DNA of 64,000 nt, from the NCBI RefSeq assembly GCF_001279775.1, contig NZ_LGDG01000085.1:1-64000 (forward strand), written 5' to 3'. Position 1 is the stretch's first letter. Each line of letters begins with the position of its first letter. The notes beneath the pieces were generated by a model that was given only the letters and a program-made list of their open reading frames with translations, had not been told where the DNA came from and ran no database searches. The DNA is from Streptomyces sp. MMG1533. Lineage in GTDB: Bacteria; Actinomycetota; Actinomycetes; Streptomycetales; Streptomycetaceae. The position numbers were made by a program, and so were the translations under genes. Below, piece by piece: positions 1 through 8,901 of this stretch.

Positions 1-774
1 AGGGTCCCGGAGGGTCCCGGAGGGTCCCGGAGGCCCGGAGGGTCCCGGAGGGTCCCGGAGGGTCCCGGAGGGTCCCGGAGGCCCGGAGGGTCCCGGAGGC
101 CCGGAGGCCCGGAGGGTCCCGGAGGCCCGGCGGGTCCCGGAGGCCCGGAGGCCCGGAGGGTCCCGGAGGCCCGGCGGGTCCCGGAGGCCCGGCGGGTCCC
201 GGAGGCCCGGCGGGTCCCGGAGGCCCGGCGGTCCGAGGGCCCGGAGGGGGCCGGACGGTCCGGAGGTCCGGGGGCTCGGGGGCCCGGAGGGGGTCGAGGG
301 CCTGGTGGTCCGGAGGTCTGGGGGTTCCGGGGGCCCAGGGCCCAAAGGGGGCCAGGCGGTCGGGGGGTTCGGGCGGTCCGGGTGTCCGGGGTGCGGGGGC
401 CCAAAGGGCCGGGCGGTCTGAGGGTCCGGTGGTCCGGAGGGGTCCGGGGGCCCGGGGGCCCGGGGGCCCGGTGGTCCGGCGGTCCGGCGGTCCGTAGGTC
501 TGGGGGATCCGGAGGCCTGGAGGTCCGGCGGTCCGGGGGCCCGGCGGTCCGGCGGTCCGGCGGTCCGGGGGCCCGGCGGTCCGTAGGTCTGGAGGATCCG
601 GGGATCCGGAGGCCTGGAGGATCCGGGGATCCGGAGGCCTGGGGGTTCCGGGGATCCGGGGCCCAAAGGGCCGGGCGGTCCGAGGGTCCGGGAGCCCGGA
701 GGCCCCGGACGGTCCTGGGGCCTGGAGGCCCCGGGGAGGCCCTGGTGGCCCGGAGGCCCCGGGGGGCCCTGGGG
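1..774. repeat. G/C-rich short tandem repeat array, non-coding
   Basis: The stretch is built from 8- and 10-base units. GGGTCCCGGA and GGCCCGGA dominate up to about 235. GGTCCGGC-type and GGATCCGGGG-type units follow to about 660. Unit lengths are not multiples of three, so the long open frames through it are an artefact of composition. The array runs up to the stop codon of the minus-strand gene at 775. Many G runs on this strand could allow G-quadruplexes or slipped structures. The left edge is cut by the window. Confidence 0.85.
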
Positions 775-1599
775 TCAGTGCTCCCCGTGCCGCCGCCGGT
801 CCCGGTCCTCCCGGCGCTGCTCGCGGCGCTCACGCTGCCGGTCCCGCAGCAGGTCGTGGTGGCCTTCGAGCATCCTTTGGTGGGCGTCGTGGACGTCGTC
901 CCTGAGGGACTCCCCGAGCTCCCGCGACGCCGCCTTGCGGTCGAGCTTCTCCTGGCGGCGCTCCTCCTTCAGGCGCTGCCGCTCGGCCCGCGTGAGCTTG
1001 CGCTCAACGCCGACGCCGCCCCAGAAGGCGAAGCCCGTCACGATCACGCGCGGGGCGCCCGGGTCACCCGGCACGCCCTCCTCGCGCTGGTCGAAGCCGC
1101 CCATGATGCCGATGCCGCGCACGACGACCTCGACGCCGGGCGGCACGATCACCTGCATCCCGCCCATGATCGCGATGCAGTTGATCTCGACCTCGCCGTC
1201 CGCGAAGTTCGCCTCACGCAGATCGATCTCGCCGCCGCCCCAGAAGGCGAAGCAGTTGAACCGCTTCGGCACCGTCCAGCGGCCCCTGCGCTGGAAGCCC
1301 GACATGATCGCCACGGCCCACGTCGAAGACCCCTCGCCGCCGACGATCCGCCCCGCCCAACTCCCGCTCTGCACCGGCTCCTTGGTCATCGAGATCCGGG
1401 GAGCCGGCGCCGTCGCCGACGGCAGGTCCCGGGTGATCGGCGCGAGTTCGCCGTAGGTCCGCGCCTTGTACGTCGCGTCCAGCCGTTCCTCGAACTCCTC
1501 CATGTCGAGGCGCCCCTCCGCGAGGGCGTCCCGCAGGACCTCGGCGACTCGTTCACGATCGGCGTCGGAGGCGCGCAGCTCCGGAGCATCCTCGGTCAT
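775..1599 (-). CDS. DUF1707 and LiaF-like C-terminal domain protein
   Basis: The 274-residue protein opens with a DUF1707 (SHOCT-like) domain over about residues 8-60, with the typical pattern [20 protein letters not shown] followed by a Leu-Asp-Met-Glu-Glu-Phe-Glu-Glu-Arg segment. Residues of about 115-195 form a glycine-rich beta repeat with [12 protein letters not shown] and IAIMGGMQV. This resembles the C-terminal domain of LiaF/VraT-type cell-wall stress proteins. The tail is highly charged (Arg/Glu/His) and probably disordered. No transmembrane helix is evident. Such proteins are common in Streptomyces and a cell-envelope stress role is an inference. It starts with ATG and has only a weak ribosome binding site. 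Its 3' end abuts the repeat array. Confidence 0.85.
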   Translation of the reverse strand: MTEDAPELRASDADRERVAEVLRDALAEGRLDMEEFEERLDATYKARTYGELAPITRDLPSATAPAPRISMTKEPVQSGSWAGRIVGGEGSSTWAVAIMSGFQRRGRWTVPKRFNCFAFWGGGEIDLREANFADGEVEINCIAIMGGMQVIVPPGVEVVVRGIGIMGGFDQREEGVPGDPGAPRVIVTGFAFWGGVGVERKLTRAERQRLKEERRQEKLDRKAASRELGESLRDDVHDAHQRMLEGHHDLLRDRQRERREQRREDRDRRRHGEH

Positions 1600-1632
1600 A
1601 CACAGCAGCCTACGAGTTCCGGGCGGCGGGCA

Positions 1633-2601
1633 CTACGCGGTCGCCCTCTCGGCATACATTTTGGCGATCACCGCTTCGATGTCCGGCTCCCGCACCGACA
1701 GGTCCACCAGCGGATACTCCGCCGCGATCCGGGCCACCAGCGGCGCCGCCGACGCCGCGGCCGGAAACGCCAGCCACTGGCGCGGACCGTCCACCTTCAC
1801 CACCCGCGCGGGCGGCGGCGCCTCGATCGGCGGCAGTTCGCGCTCCAGGTCGACCACCAGGATCCGCTCGCTCTCCCCCGCCTCGTGCAGACCGGTGAGC
1901 GCACCGTCGTACATCATCCGCCCGTGGTCGATGACCATGACCCGCGAGCACAACTGCTCGATGTCCTGGAGGTCGTGCGTGGTCAGCAGCACCGTCGTGC
2001 CGTTGTCGGTGTTCAACTCCCGCAGGAACTCCCGCACCTTGGCCTTCGACACCACATCCAGGCCGATCGTCGGCTCGTCGAGGTACAGCACCTCCGGGTC
2101 GTGCAACAGAGCCGCCGCGATGTCTCCGCGCATCCGCTGCCCGAGCGAGAGCTGCCGTACCGGCACGTCCAACAACTCGCCGAGTTCGAGGAGTTCGACG
2201 AGCCGGTCGAGGTTCTCGCGGTAACGGCCGTCGGGGATGCGGTACATGCGGTGCATCAGCCGGTACGAGTCGATCAGCGGCAGGTCCCACCACAGCGTCG
2301 TACGCTGCCCGAACACCACCCCGATCCGGTGCGCCAGGCGCGACCGCTCCCGGGACGGGTCGATGCCCGCGACCCGCAGCCGGCCGCCGCTCGGAGTCAG
2401 GATGCCGGTGAGCATCTTGATCGTCGTCGACTTCCCCGCGCCGTTCGGGCCGATGTAGCCGACCATCTCGCCGCGCGGCACGGTGAACGAGATCGAGTCG
2501 ACCGCCCGCACCTCACGCCGCTCCCGCTTCAGGAAGCCGGTCTTCTTGCGCACGTCGAAGACCTTCTCGACGCGGTCCAGTTCGATGAACGCGCTGTCCA
2601 C
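1633..2601 (-). CDS. ABC-2 type exporter ATP-binding protein
   Basis: This 322-residue ATPase has Walker A (GPNGAGKST), a Q-loop region, a signature variant LSLGQRMRGDIAAALLHDPE, Walker B (VLYLDEPTIGLD) and the switch His in TTHDLQDIEQL. The C-terminal about 80 residues match the extension of ABC-2 drug/lipid exporter ATPases (NatA/DrrA-like). The GTG at 2601 is chosen as start because AGGGAG lies 7 bases upstream and the preceding permease gene stops at 2604. A longer frame to 2706 would overlap that gene. It is the last of three genes on this strand, with the two permeases at 2604 and 3436. The substrate is not identifiable. Confidence 0.9.
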   Translation of the reverse strand: MDSAFIELDRVEKVFDVRKKTGFLKRERREVRAVDSISFTVPRGEMVGYIGPNGAGKSTTIKMLTGILTPSGGRLRVAGIDPSRERSRLAHRIGVVFGQRTTLWWDLPLIDSYRLMHRMYRIPDGRYRENLDRLVELLELGELLDVPVRQLSLGQRMRGDIAAALLHDPEVLYLDEPTIGLDVVSKAKVREFLRELNTDNGTTVLLTTHDLQDIEQLCSRVMVIDHGRMMYDGALTGLHEAGESERILVVDLERELPPIEAPPPARVVKVDGPRQWLAFPAAASAAPLVARIAAEYPLVDLSVREPDIEAVIAKMYAERATA

Positions 2602-2603
2602 TG

Positions 2604-3425
2604 CTAGCTCCCTGTACTCCGATACGACCTCAGCCCCGCCCGCCATGCGACACCGGCCAGCGCACAGCTCGCCGCCGCCACCAGCGGCGGTGCGAACGCC
2701 GCCCACTCCGGCAGGCCCAGCGGATACGGCCGCCCCAACACATAGGCCGCGGGCACCCAGTTGACGAAGGCCAGCGGGAACATGAAGGTCACCCCGCGCA
2801 CCAGCTCCTTGCCGAACACGGTCGGCGGGTACTGCAACAGCGTCTGCCCGCCGTAGGTGAACGCGCTCTGCACCTCGGAGGCGTCCTGCGCCACGAACTG
2901 GAAGGCCGCACCCGCCACGAACACCGCGGAGAAGATCACCCCGCCGCAGACCAGCATCACCGGCACCATCAGCACCTTGACCGGCGTCCAGCCGATGTCC
3001 AGCGCGACCAGCGCGTAGCCCAGCACCAGCGCACCCTGCGTGATCCGGCCGACCCGGCGCAGCGCGAAACGGTCCGCGGCGACCTGGGCCAGTACCGGCG
3101 CGGGACGCACCAACAGCGTGTCGAGCGTGCCGTCACGAACCCGCGTGCCCAGCCGCCCCGCCGATCCGATCGCCAGGTCCGCGATCCCGAAGGACGTCGC
3201 CGACAGGCCGTACAGGAAGGCGACCTCGGGCAGCGTGTAGCCGCCGAGCACGTCGACCTGCGAGAACATCAGCAAGATCGCGACGAAGTCCAGCCCGGTC
3301 ACCAGCACACCGCCGAACGCGGTCATCGCGAAGGACACCCGGTAGGCCAGCGTGGAGCGGATCCACATCGCGGAGATCAGCCGGTAGGCGCGCAGCCCCT
3401 CCAGCACACGGTTGCGCTCCAGCAC
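2604..3425 (-). CDS. ABC-2 family transporter permease
   Basis: This protein of about 273 residues has roughly six hydrophobic helices and belongs to the ABC-2 permease type (DUF990-like) that pairs with NatA-type ATPases. It sits between a second permease and the ATPase, two bases before the ATPase start, so the three are surely co-translated. The GTG at 3425 has GAGGG five bases upstream and begins just after the upstream gene's stop. GTG codons at 3443 and 3473 are alternatives that would overlap that stop. Together with its partner it would form a heterodimeric membrane channel. Cargo is unknown. Confidence 0.87.
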   Translation of the reverse strand: MLERNRVLEGLRAYRLISAMWIRSTLAYRVSFAMTAFGGVLVTGLDFVAILLMFSQVDVLGGYTLPEVAFLYGLSATSFGIADLAIGSAGRLGTRVRDGTLDTLLVRPAPVLAQVAADRFALRRVGRITQGALVLGYALVALDIGWTPVKVLMVPVMLVCGGVIFSAVFVAGAAFQFVAQDASEVQSAFTYGGQTLLQYPPTVFGKELVRGVTFMFPLAFVNWVPAAYVLGRPYPLGLPEWAAFAPPLVAAASCALAGVAWRAGLRSYRSTGS

Positions 3426-3435
3426 ACGATCGCCC

Positions 3436-4236
3436 TCACCCACCCTGGACCACCACCCGCCGGGTCGCCGCACCCTGCAGCAGCCGTCCGGCCGCCATCA
3501 GCGCCACCGCCCACACCGCCTGGAAGGCGAACGCGGGCAGCGCATCCGTCTGCCCCATCAGCACGTCGGCGGGCATCTGGAGCTGAGCCGCCCACGGCAG
3601 CGCCCGTACGACCTCGCCCAGCGGCCCCGGGAAGGCGTTCAGCGGCAGCGCCATACCCGAGCAGAAGATGCCGGTGACCATCATCGCCTGCAGCGCGCCC
3701 GTGCCGTCCAGCAGCCAGAACCCGCTCAGCGCCACCAGGAACCGGATCGCGAAGCTGACGATCATCGCGAGCGCGAGAGCGACCAGGAAGGCCAGCCACG
3801 TCATCGGATCGTCCGGGAGCGCGGTGGGGAAGAAGAGCACCCCGAACGCGAAGGGGATCACACCGCGCCCCAGGAGCTGGAACAGCGCCCGCCCCAAGTC
3901 GTTCGCCAGCCACCACAGTTGGAGGTCGGCCGGCCGGTACAGGTCAATGGCCACATCCCCGGTGCGGATGCGCTCCATGAGTTCGGTCTCGAAACCGCCG
4001 CCCTGGATCGCCAGCGTCGCGTACAGCGCCTGCCCCAGCCACACGAAGGTGACGGCCTGCGCCTGGTCGTACCCGCCCAGATGCGGCCGCTCCTCCCACA
4101 GCGCGAGATACGTGTAGACCAGGATCAGACCGAAGACGGTATTGGTGAACACCCCCGCGGCCGTGGCCGCCCGATACGTCGCGTACCGTCGAAAACCCCC
4201 CGCCGCGACCGCCGCGTACAACCGCGCCGCATCCAC
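3436..4236 (-). CDS. ABC-2 family transporter permease
   Basis: This 266-residue membrane protein has six predicted helices. It begins with a short cytoplasmic segment (VDAARLYAAVAAGGFRRYAT) before helix 1, and helices cluster at residues of about 25-45, 60-75, 115-165, 180-200 and 230-250. It belongs to the ABC-2 permease group and is the first gene of the exporter operon. The GTG at 4236 is preceded by GAGGAGG at 8 bases, which fixes the start. A much longer open frame runs on toward 6336, but this is antisense to the penicillin-binding protein gene. The 200 bases to 4437 separate it from the divergent PBP gene and should hold both promoters. Confidence 0.88.
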   Translation of the reverse strand: MDAARLYAAVAAGGFRRYATYRAATAAGVFTNTVFGLILVYTYLALWEERPHLGGYDQAQAVTFVWLGQALYATLAIQGGGFETELMERIRTGDVAIDLYRPADLQLWWLANDLGRALFQLLGRGVIPFAFGVLFFPTALPDDPMTWLAFLVALALAMIVSFAIRFLVALSGFWLLDGTGALQAMMVTGIFCSGMALPLNAFPGPLGEVVRALPWAAQLQMPADVLMGQTDALPAFAFQAVWAVALMAAGRLLQGAATRRVVVQGG

Positions 4237-4437
4237 GGCACCGCCCTCCTCGCCCGACCAGCCCTGTTCGACACCGAAGCGCAGGAGCCTAGTCCGCGGG
4301 CTGTGGGCCACGCCACGCATTTTCCGGGCAAGCGCGTGCCGATTGTCGGGAACGGAACGCGTGGTGCGAGAGTCTTCAACTGGGGGCGCAGAAGGCGTAC
4401 GAGGCGTACGGGAACGTAAGACGCGAAACAGGAGTCC

Positions 4438-6864
4438 GTGCACGACATGAGCGACGAGCCGCAGCCGCAGCAGCCGACCCAGGGCTGGGCCCCGAGAGAG
4501 CCGGAAGCGGCCGCCGAACCGGAGGGCAAGCCCAAGCGCCCCAAGCGGACCGGCTGGCGGCGGATCATCCCGACCTGGCGCATGGTGCTCGGTGGCTTCG
4601 TCGTCGGCGTCCTGCTCCTGATCGGCCTGTTCTTCCTCGGCTACTCCCTGGTCAAGATCCCGGCCGCCAACGCCTTCGCCACCAAGCAGAGCAACGTCTA
4701 CCTCTACGCCGACGGCAGCCAGCTCGCCCGCGACGGCGAGGTCAACCGCGAGAACGTCAGCCTCGCGAAGATCTCCAAGGCCGCCCAGCACTCCGTACTG
4801 GCCGCCGAGGACCGCGACTTCTACACCGAGTCCGCGATCGACCCCAAGGCGATGCTCCGCGCCGGGTGGAACACCGCGACCGGCAAGGGCAAGCAGTCCG
4901 GCTCCACGATCACCCAGCAGTACGTCAAGAACTACTACCTCGCGCAGGAACAGACCGTGACGCGCAAGGTGAAGGAGTTCTTCATCTCGATCAAGCTGGA
5001 CCGCACCGAGAGCAAGGACCAGATCCTCGAGGGCTACCTCAACACCAGCTACTTCGGCCGCAACGCCTACGGCATCCAGGCCGCCGCCCAGGCCTACTAC
5101 GGCATCGACGCCACCGAACTGGACGCGGCCAAGGGCGCCTACCTCGCCGCACTGCTCAACGCACCCAGCGAGTACGACGTCGTCGCCCACCCCGAGAACA
5201 AGGCGGCCGCCCAGGCCCGCTGGAACTACGTCCTCGACGGCATGGTCACCAAGGGCTGGCTCAGCGCCTCCGACCGGGCCGGCATGAAGTTCCCCATGCC
5301 GAAGGAAGCCACCGTCTCCACCGGCATGTCCGGGCAGCGCGGCTACATCGTCGACGCGATCAAGGACTACCTCACCGAGAACAAGATCCTCGACAAGGAC
5401 CAGCTCAGCGCCGGCGGCTACCGCATCACCACCACCCTGCAGAAGTCCAGGCAGAACGCCTTCGTCGACGCGGTCAACGACCAGCTGATGGACAAGCTCG
5501 ACAAGAAGAACCGCAAGGTCGACACGTACGTCCGCGCGGGCGGCGCCGCCATCGACCCGAAGACCGGCAAGGTCGTCGCGATGTACGGCGGCATCGACTA
5601 CGTGAAGCAGTACACGAACAACGCCACCCGAGGTGACTTCCAGGTCGGCTCCACCTTCAAGCCGTTCGTGTTCACCTCCGCCGTCCAGAACGACTCCCAG
5701 ACGCAGGACGGCCGCGTCATCACCCCCAACACCATCTACGACGGCACCAACAAGCGGCCCATCGTGGGCTGGGACGGCGGCACCTACGCCCCCGAGAACG
5801 AGGACCAGGCCTCGTACGGCGACATCACCGTCCGCGAGGCCACCGACAAGTCCGTCAACTCGGTCTACGCACAGATGGCCGTGGACGTCGGCTCCGACAA
5901 GGTCAAGCAGACGGCGATCGACCTCGGTATCCCCTCGAACACCCCCGATCTGACCGCGTCCCCGTCCATCGCGCTCGGCCCGGCCAACGCGAGCGTCCTC
6001 GACATGGCACAGGCCTACGCCACGCTCGCCAACCACGGCCGGCACGGCACGTACACGATGATCGAGAAGATCACCAAGGACGGCACGAACGACATCGAGC
6101 TGCCGCAGAAGAAGACCAGCCAGGCCGTCAGCCGCGAGGCCGCCGACACCACCACCTCCGTCCTGCAGAGCGTCGTCGAGAACGGCACCGCCACCGCCGC
6201 CCAGGCCGCCGGCCGCCCCGCCGCGGGCAAGACCGGCACCGCCGAGGAGGACACCGCGGCCTGGTTCGCCGGCTACACCCCCGACCTCGCCACCGTCGTC
6301 TCCGTCATGGGCCAGGACCCGGTGACGGCCGCGCACAAGTCGCTGTACGGCGCGATGGGCCTGGAGCGGATCAACGGCGGCGGGGCGCCCACCGAGATCT
6401 GGGCACAGTTCACCAAGGACGCCCTCGAGGGCGAGCCCGTCACCGACTTCGACCTCGAACTCCAGCCGGGCGCCGACGTGATCCAGCCCCCCGTCACCGA
6501 CGTCCCGGCCGACCCCGGCACGGGCGACGAGAACACCGGCGGCACCACGGGCGACACCACCGGCGGCCAGGACACCGAGGGCCAGACGGAGGGCCAGACC
6601 GGCGGCGACACGACCACCGACGGCGGCACGACGGACGGCACCACGGGCGACACGACGACCGGCACCACCACCGGGGACACGACCACCGGCGGCGACACGA
6701 CCACGGACGGCGGCACGACGGACGGCACCACCGGGGACACCACCGGCGGCGACACGGCCACGGGCGGCACCACGGGCGACACGACCGGCGGCGACACCGG
6801 AGGCACGACGGGCGGCACGACGACCGGGGTCGGCCCGCAGCTCACAACGACGAGAAGGCAGTAA
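4438..6864 (+). CDS. class A penicillin-binding protein (transglycosylase/transpeptidase)
   Basis: This 808-residue bifunctional peptidoglycan synthase has a short basic cytoplasmic tail and one transmembrane helix at about residues 48-72. A GT51 glycosyltransferase domain follows, with the catalytic EDRDF box near 124 and GSTITQQYVKN near 160. The transpeptidase domain has STFK near residue 405 (active Ser), SVN near 480 and KTGT near 598. Residues from about 690 to the end are an almost pure Thr/Gly/Asp tail of GDTT and GGTT units, probably an extracytoplasmic disordered wall-spanning region. The start is either GTG 4438 or ATG 4447, because AGGAG at 4430 sits 3 or 12 bases away. A strong hairpin follows at 6893. 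Confidence 0.93.
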   Translation: MHDMSDEPQPQQPTQGWAPREPEAAAEPEGKPKRPKRTGWRRIIPTWRMVLGGFVVGVLLLIGLFFLGYSLVKIPAANAFATKQSNVYLYADGSQLARDGEVNRENVSLAKISKAAQHSVLAAEDRDFYTESAIDPKAMLRAGWNTATGKGKQSGSTITQQYVKNYYLAQEQTVTRKVKEFFISIKLDRTESKDQILEGYLNTSYFGRNAYGIQAAAQAYYGIDATELDAAKGAYLAALLNAPSEYDVVAHPENKAAAQARWNYVLDGMVTKGWLSASDRAGMKFPMPKEATVSTGMSGQRGYIVDAIKDYLTENKILDKDQLSAGGYRITTTLQKSRQNAFVDAVNDQLMDKLDKKNRKVDTYVRAGGAAIDPKTGKVVAMYGGIDYVKQYTNNATRGDFQVGSTFKPFVFTSAVQNDSQTQDGRVITPNTIYDGTNKRPIVGWDGGTYAPENEDQASYGDITVREATDKSVNSVYAQMAVDVGSDKVKQTAIDLGIPSNTPDLTASPSIALGPANASVLDMAQAYATLANHGRHGTYTMIEKITKDGTNDIELPQKKTSQAVSREAADTTTSVLQSVVENGTATAAQAAGRPAAGKTGTAEEDTAAWFAGYTPDLATVVSVMGQDPVTAAHKSLYGAMGLERINGGGAPTEIWAQFTKDALEGEPVTDFDLELQPGADVIQPPVTDVPADPGTGDENTGGTTGDTTGGQDTEGQTEGQTGGDTTTDGGTTDGTTGDTTTGTTTGDTTTGGDTTTDGGTTDGTTGDTTGGDTATGGTTGDTTGGDTGGTTGGTTTGVGPQLTTTRRQ
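6505..6835 (+). repeat. intragenic Thr/Gly-coding repeat in the PBP tail
   Basis: Imperfect in-frame repeats of GGC, ACC, ACG and GAC codons encode the TTGDTTGG-like tail of the penicillin-binding protein. Repeat length varies in multiples of three, so copy-number change would keep the frame. Confidence 0.75.
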
Positions 6865-6892
6865 CCGTTCGGGCTGCCGCCCGGACCGAAAA

Positions 6893-6920
6893 GGGGCTGG
6901 TGACGATGGTCACCAGCCCC
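6893..6920. terminator. bidirectional intrinsic terminator hairpin
   Basis: A perfect 12-bp stem, GGGGCTGGTGAC against GTCACCAGCCCC, closes a GATG tetraloop. It lies between the convergent PBP and GroES-like genes. AAAA precedes it and TCTTC follows it, so it could stop transcription from both sides. Confidence 0.85.
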
Positions 6921-6925
6921 TCTTC

Positions 6926-6969
6926 GATGCCGTTCTGCAGATCCAGGGATGCCGTTCTACAGATACAGG
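6926..6969. repeat. 22-bp tandem duplication over the GroES-like gene's 3' end
   Basis: Two adjacent 22-base copies begin GATGCCGTTCT at 6926 and 6948 and differ at two positions. The gene-proximal copy holds the last codons and the TAG stop of the minus-strand gene. The distal copy repeats that segment with TAG changed to CAG (minus-strand sense). Confidence 0.85.
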
Positions 6970-7313
6970 CCGGTCGAGTCCTCGGACCCCTCGAACCGGT
7001 CCGCGGCCACCGCGTGCAGATCACGCTCACGCATGAGCACGTAGGCGATGCCCCGCACTTCCACCTCGGCCCGGTCCTCCGGGTCGAACAGCACCCGGTC
7101 ACCCGGCTCCACGGTCCGCACGTTCTGCCCCACCGCGACGACCTCCGCCCACGCCAGCCGACGACCGACGGCCGCGGTGGCCGGAATCAGGATCCCGCCA
7201 CCGGAACGCCGCTCGCCCTCGCTGGTGTCCTGCCGCACGAGTACACGGTCGTGCAGCATCCGGATGGGCAGCTTGTCGTGCTGGGTGCTGTGCTCGTTTC
7301 TCTTGGCGCTCAC
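6957..7313 (-). CDS. GroES-like co-chaperone family protein
   Basis: The 118-residue protein carries a GroES (Cpn10) fold from residue 15 on. It has IRMLHDRVLVRQ at the N-terminal strand, the mobile-loop position SEGERRSGGGILIPATA, and VVAVGQNVRTVEPGDRVLFDP. It is slightly longer than true GroES (about 97-102 residues) with extra charged ends, and there is no adjacent groEL. It is probably a divergent GroES paralogue of Actinobacteria rather than the main co-chaperonin. It starts with GTG. Its terminal codons are copied by the tandem duplication at 6926. Confidence 0.8.
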   Translation of the reverse strand: MSAKRNEHSTQHDKLPIRMLHDRVLVRQDTSEGERRSGGGILIPATAAVGRRLAWAEVVAVGQNVRTVEPGDRVLFDPEDRAEVEVRGIAYVLMRERDLHAVAADRFEGSEDSTGLYL

Positions 7314-7367
7314 GCCACGAACCTACCTGCCTTTGCCGCCCTCGGATGCCGCCGGGTCGGCCCTCGC

Positions 7368-7697
7368 TCAGCCCCTGCGCCGCCGGGTCCCCAGGGCGAG
7401 CAGCCCCACGACCCCGACGACAACGAGCGCGACGGGCACGACCCGCTCCAGCCGAGGCGCGCCGTCCTCGTCGACGAACTGGGCCTTGACGTCCGTCACG
7501 ACCCGGTTGACCCCGACATAGGCCCGCCCGAGCGTGTGATCGACATTGGAGACGACCCTGGCCTTCGCATCGCCCACGATCGTCTTCGGATGCACCCGCA
7601 CCCCGATCTCGTCCAGCGTGTCGGCCAGCAATTCGCGGCGACGCTTGATGTCCGCCTCGATCTGCGCCGGGGTTCTCGTGTCCGACGTGTCCGCCAC
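7368..7697 (-). CDS. DUF3618 family membrane protein
   Basis: The 109-residue protein has the DUF3618 signature at its N-terminus (TPAQIEADIKRRRELLADTL, residues of about 7-26). An amphipathic helical middle follows, then one transmembrane helix at about residues 84-103 (VVPVALVVVGVVGLLALG), and it ends in an Arg-rich tag. The GTG start at 7697 has GGAGG 8 bases upstream. A longer frame to 7763 would run into the divergent bcp promoter. Function of the family is unknown. Confidence 0.83.
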   Translation of the reverse strand: MADTSDTRTPAQIEADIKRRRELLADTLDEIGVRVHPKTIVGDAKARVVSNVDHTLGRAYVGVNRVVTDVKAQFVDEDGAPRLERVVPVALVVVGVVGLLALGTRRRRG

Positions 7698-7791
7698 CGT
7701 ACGGCCTCCGAAGTCAGCTGATGCTTGTTCCGGACAGTCTGTCAGCTCAGCACCGGAACGCACTGTCCAGACCCCCCGTTACGCTAGACCG

Positions 7792-8259
7792 ATGAGCGAG
7801 CGACTCCAGCCCGGGGACGTGGCCCCCGCCTTCACCCTCCCCGACGCCGACGGCACCGACGTGTCCCTGTCCGACCACAAGGGCCGCAAGGTCATCGTCT
7901 ACTTCTACCCGGCGGCCCTGACCCCCGGCTGTACCAAGCAGGCGTGCGACTTCACGGACAACCTCGAACTGCTGGCCGGCGCGGGCTACGACGTCATCGG
8001 CATCTCCCCCGACAAGCCGGAGAAGCTGGCGAAGTTCCGCGACAAGGAATCCCTGAAGATCACCCTCCTCGCCGACCCCGACAAGACGGTCACCGAGGCC
8101 TACGCCGCCTACGGCGAGAAGAAGAACTACGGCAAGACCTACATGGGCGTCATCCGCTCCACGATCGTCGTGGACGAGGAGGGCAAGGTCGAGCGCGCCC
8201 TCTACAACGTCCGCGCGACCGGCCACGTGGCGAAGATCATCAAGGACTTGGGTATCTGA
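7792..8259 (+). CDS. bcp: thioredoxin-dependent thiol peroxidase (BCP/PrxQ)
   Basis: This 155-residue AhpC/TSA-fold peroxiredoxin reduces hydrogen and organic peroxides using thioredoxin. The peroxidatic Cys47 and resolving Cys52 lie in PAALTPGCTKQACDF, the C-x4-C spacing typical of BCP/PrxQ enzymes. Its length equals the family norm. It is divergent from the DUF3618 gene across 94 bases. Its last 20 bases overlap the 3' end of the convergent GNAT gene. Confidence 0.95.
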   Translation: MSERLQPGDVAPAFTLPDADGTDVSLSDHKGRKVIVYFYPAALTPGCTKQACDFTDNLELLAGAGYDVIGISPDKPEKLAKFRDKESLKITLLADPDKTVTEAYAAYGEKKNYGKTYMGVIRSTIVVDEEGKVERALYNVRATGHVAKIIKDLGI

Positions 8260-8749
8260 ACGACACCCAGACATCGGGAGCCAGGTCGGGCCGATCCGGA
8301 ACCGGCCTGCGCTCCTCTTTCCAGCCGTCCCCGGCAAGCTCGACGGCCACCCGTCGCCAGAAGCGGACAGCACCGGCATTGGCGTCCTGAAACGCGACCT
8401 CCCACTCCCCCGGGTGCCGGGCGACCACCTCCCGCACGGCCCGCAGCCCCACCCCGCCCCTCCGCACTCCCCGCACGACGAAGAAGCTGTTGAGCACGCG
8501 GGTGGGCCCACCGAGCCCCCGCACGAACGCGAACCCGACGGGCCGCTCGCCGAGGCCGAAGAGATACGGCGCCCAGCCGACGTCACCGGAGAAGGCAGCC
8601 TCCAACCGCTCACTGCGGAACGTCCCGTCCGGGTTGGGCAGTTGCCCCCCGAACTCGGACAGGTCATGCCGGAACAGAAGCCAGAGGCGTTCGACGGCGG
8701 GGCGGTCGGCCGGAGTGGCCGGTCGGATGTTCAACTCTGCTGAGGTCAT
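8240..8749 (-). CDS. GNAT family N-acetyltransferase
   Basis: The 169-residue protein starts MTSAELNIRPATPADRPAVE, a typical GNAT beta1-alpha1 opening. A central hydrophobic strand holds PVGFAFVRG, and a VARHPGEWEVAFQDANAGAV segment near residue 125 resembles the acetyl-CoA and substrate region. The pyrophosphate loop is reduced to RRGGVGLRAV. The substrate is unknown. The ATG at 8749 is only 7 bases from GGGAGG, which itself is the 3' arm of a terminator-like hairpin (8751-8792). This suggests regulated read-through. Its end overlaps bcp tail to tail. Confidence 0.85.
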   Translation of the reverse strand: MTSAELNIRPATPADRPAVERLWLLFRHDLSEFGGQLPNPDGTFRSERLEAAFSGDVGWAPYLFGLGERPVGFAFVRGLGGPTRVLNSFFVVRGVRRGGVGLRAVREVVARHPGEWEVAFQDANAGAVRFWRRVAVELAGDGWKEERRPVPDRPDLAPDVWVSFRYPSP

Positions 8750-8750
8750 G

Positions 8751-8792
8751 AAAAAAGCCTCCCGACCGGACAAGAGTCCGCACCCGGAAGGC
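8751..8792 (-). promoter_or_regulatory. terminator-like hairpin overlapping the GNAT ribosome binding site
   Basis: In the sense of the GNAT mRNA, GCCTTCC pairs with GGGAGGC, and CGGAC pairs with GTCCG around a TCTT loop. Six T residues follow immediately, and then C and the ATG. This is a textbook intrinsic terminator placed directly before the start codon. Its 3' arm doubles as the Shine-Dalgarno sequence. A short upstream reading frame starts with ATG near 8807 and runs through the hairpin, so ribosome-mediated attenuation is plausible. Confidence 0.7.
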
Positions 8793-8901
8793 CTCGCCGG
8801 TAAGCATATCAACTGCCTTTACGTTTCGAGCGTGACTGTCCGATAAGCGGTCCGTTACTCCGTACGAGGCCACGAACGTGCGGCCGAGAGGGAGGGGAAC
8901 C

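Noticed and set aside
1..774. Possible CRISPR array
   Set aside because: Units are 8-10 bases with no unique spacers and no cas genes nearby.
382..2607. Long open frame on the plus strand (741 codons)
   Set aside because: It runs antisense to the DUF1707 and ABC ATPase genes and through the repeat array. It is a by-product of GC-rich third positions.
4237..6336. Long minus-strand extension upstream of the ABC permease
   Set aside because: It is antisense to the penicillin-binding protein. The real permease start at 4236 has a strong ribosome binding site.
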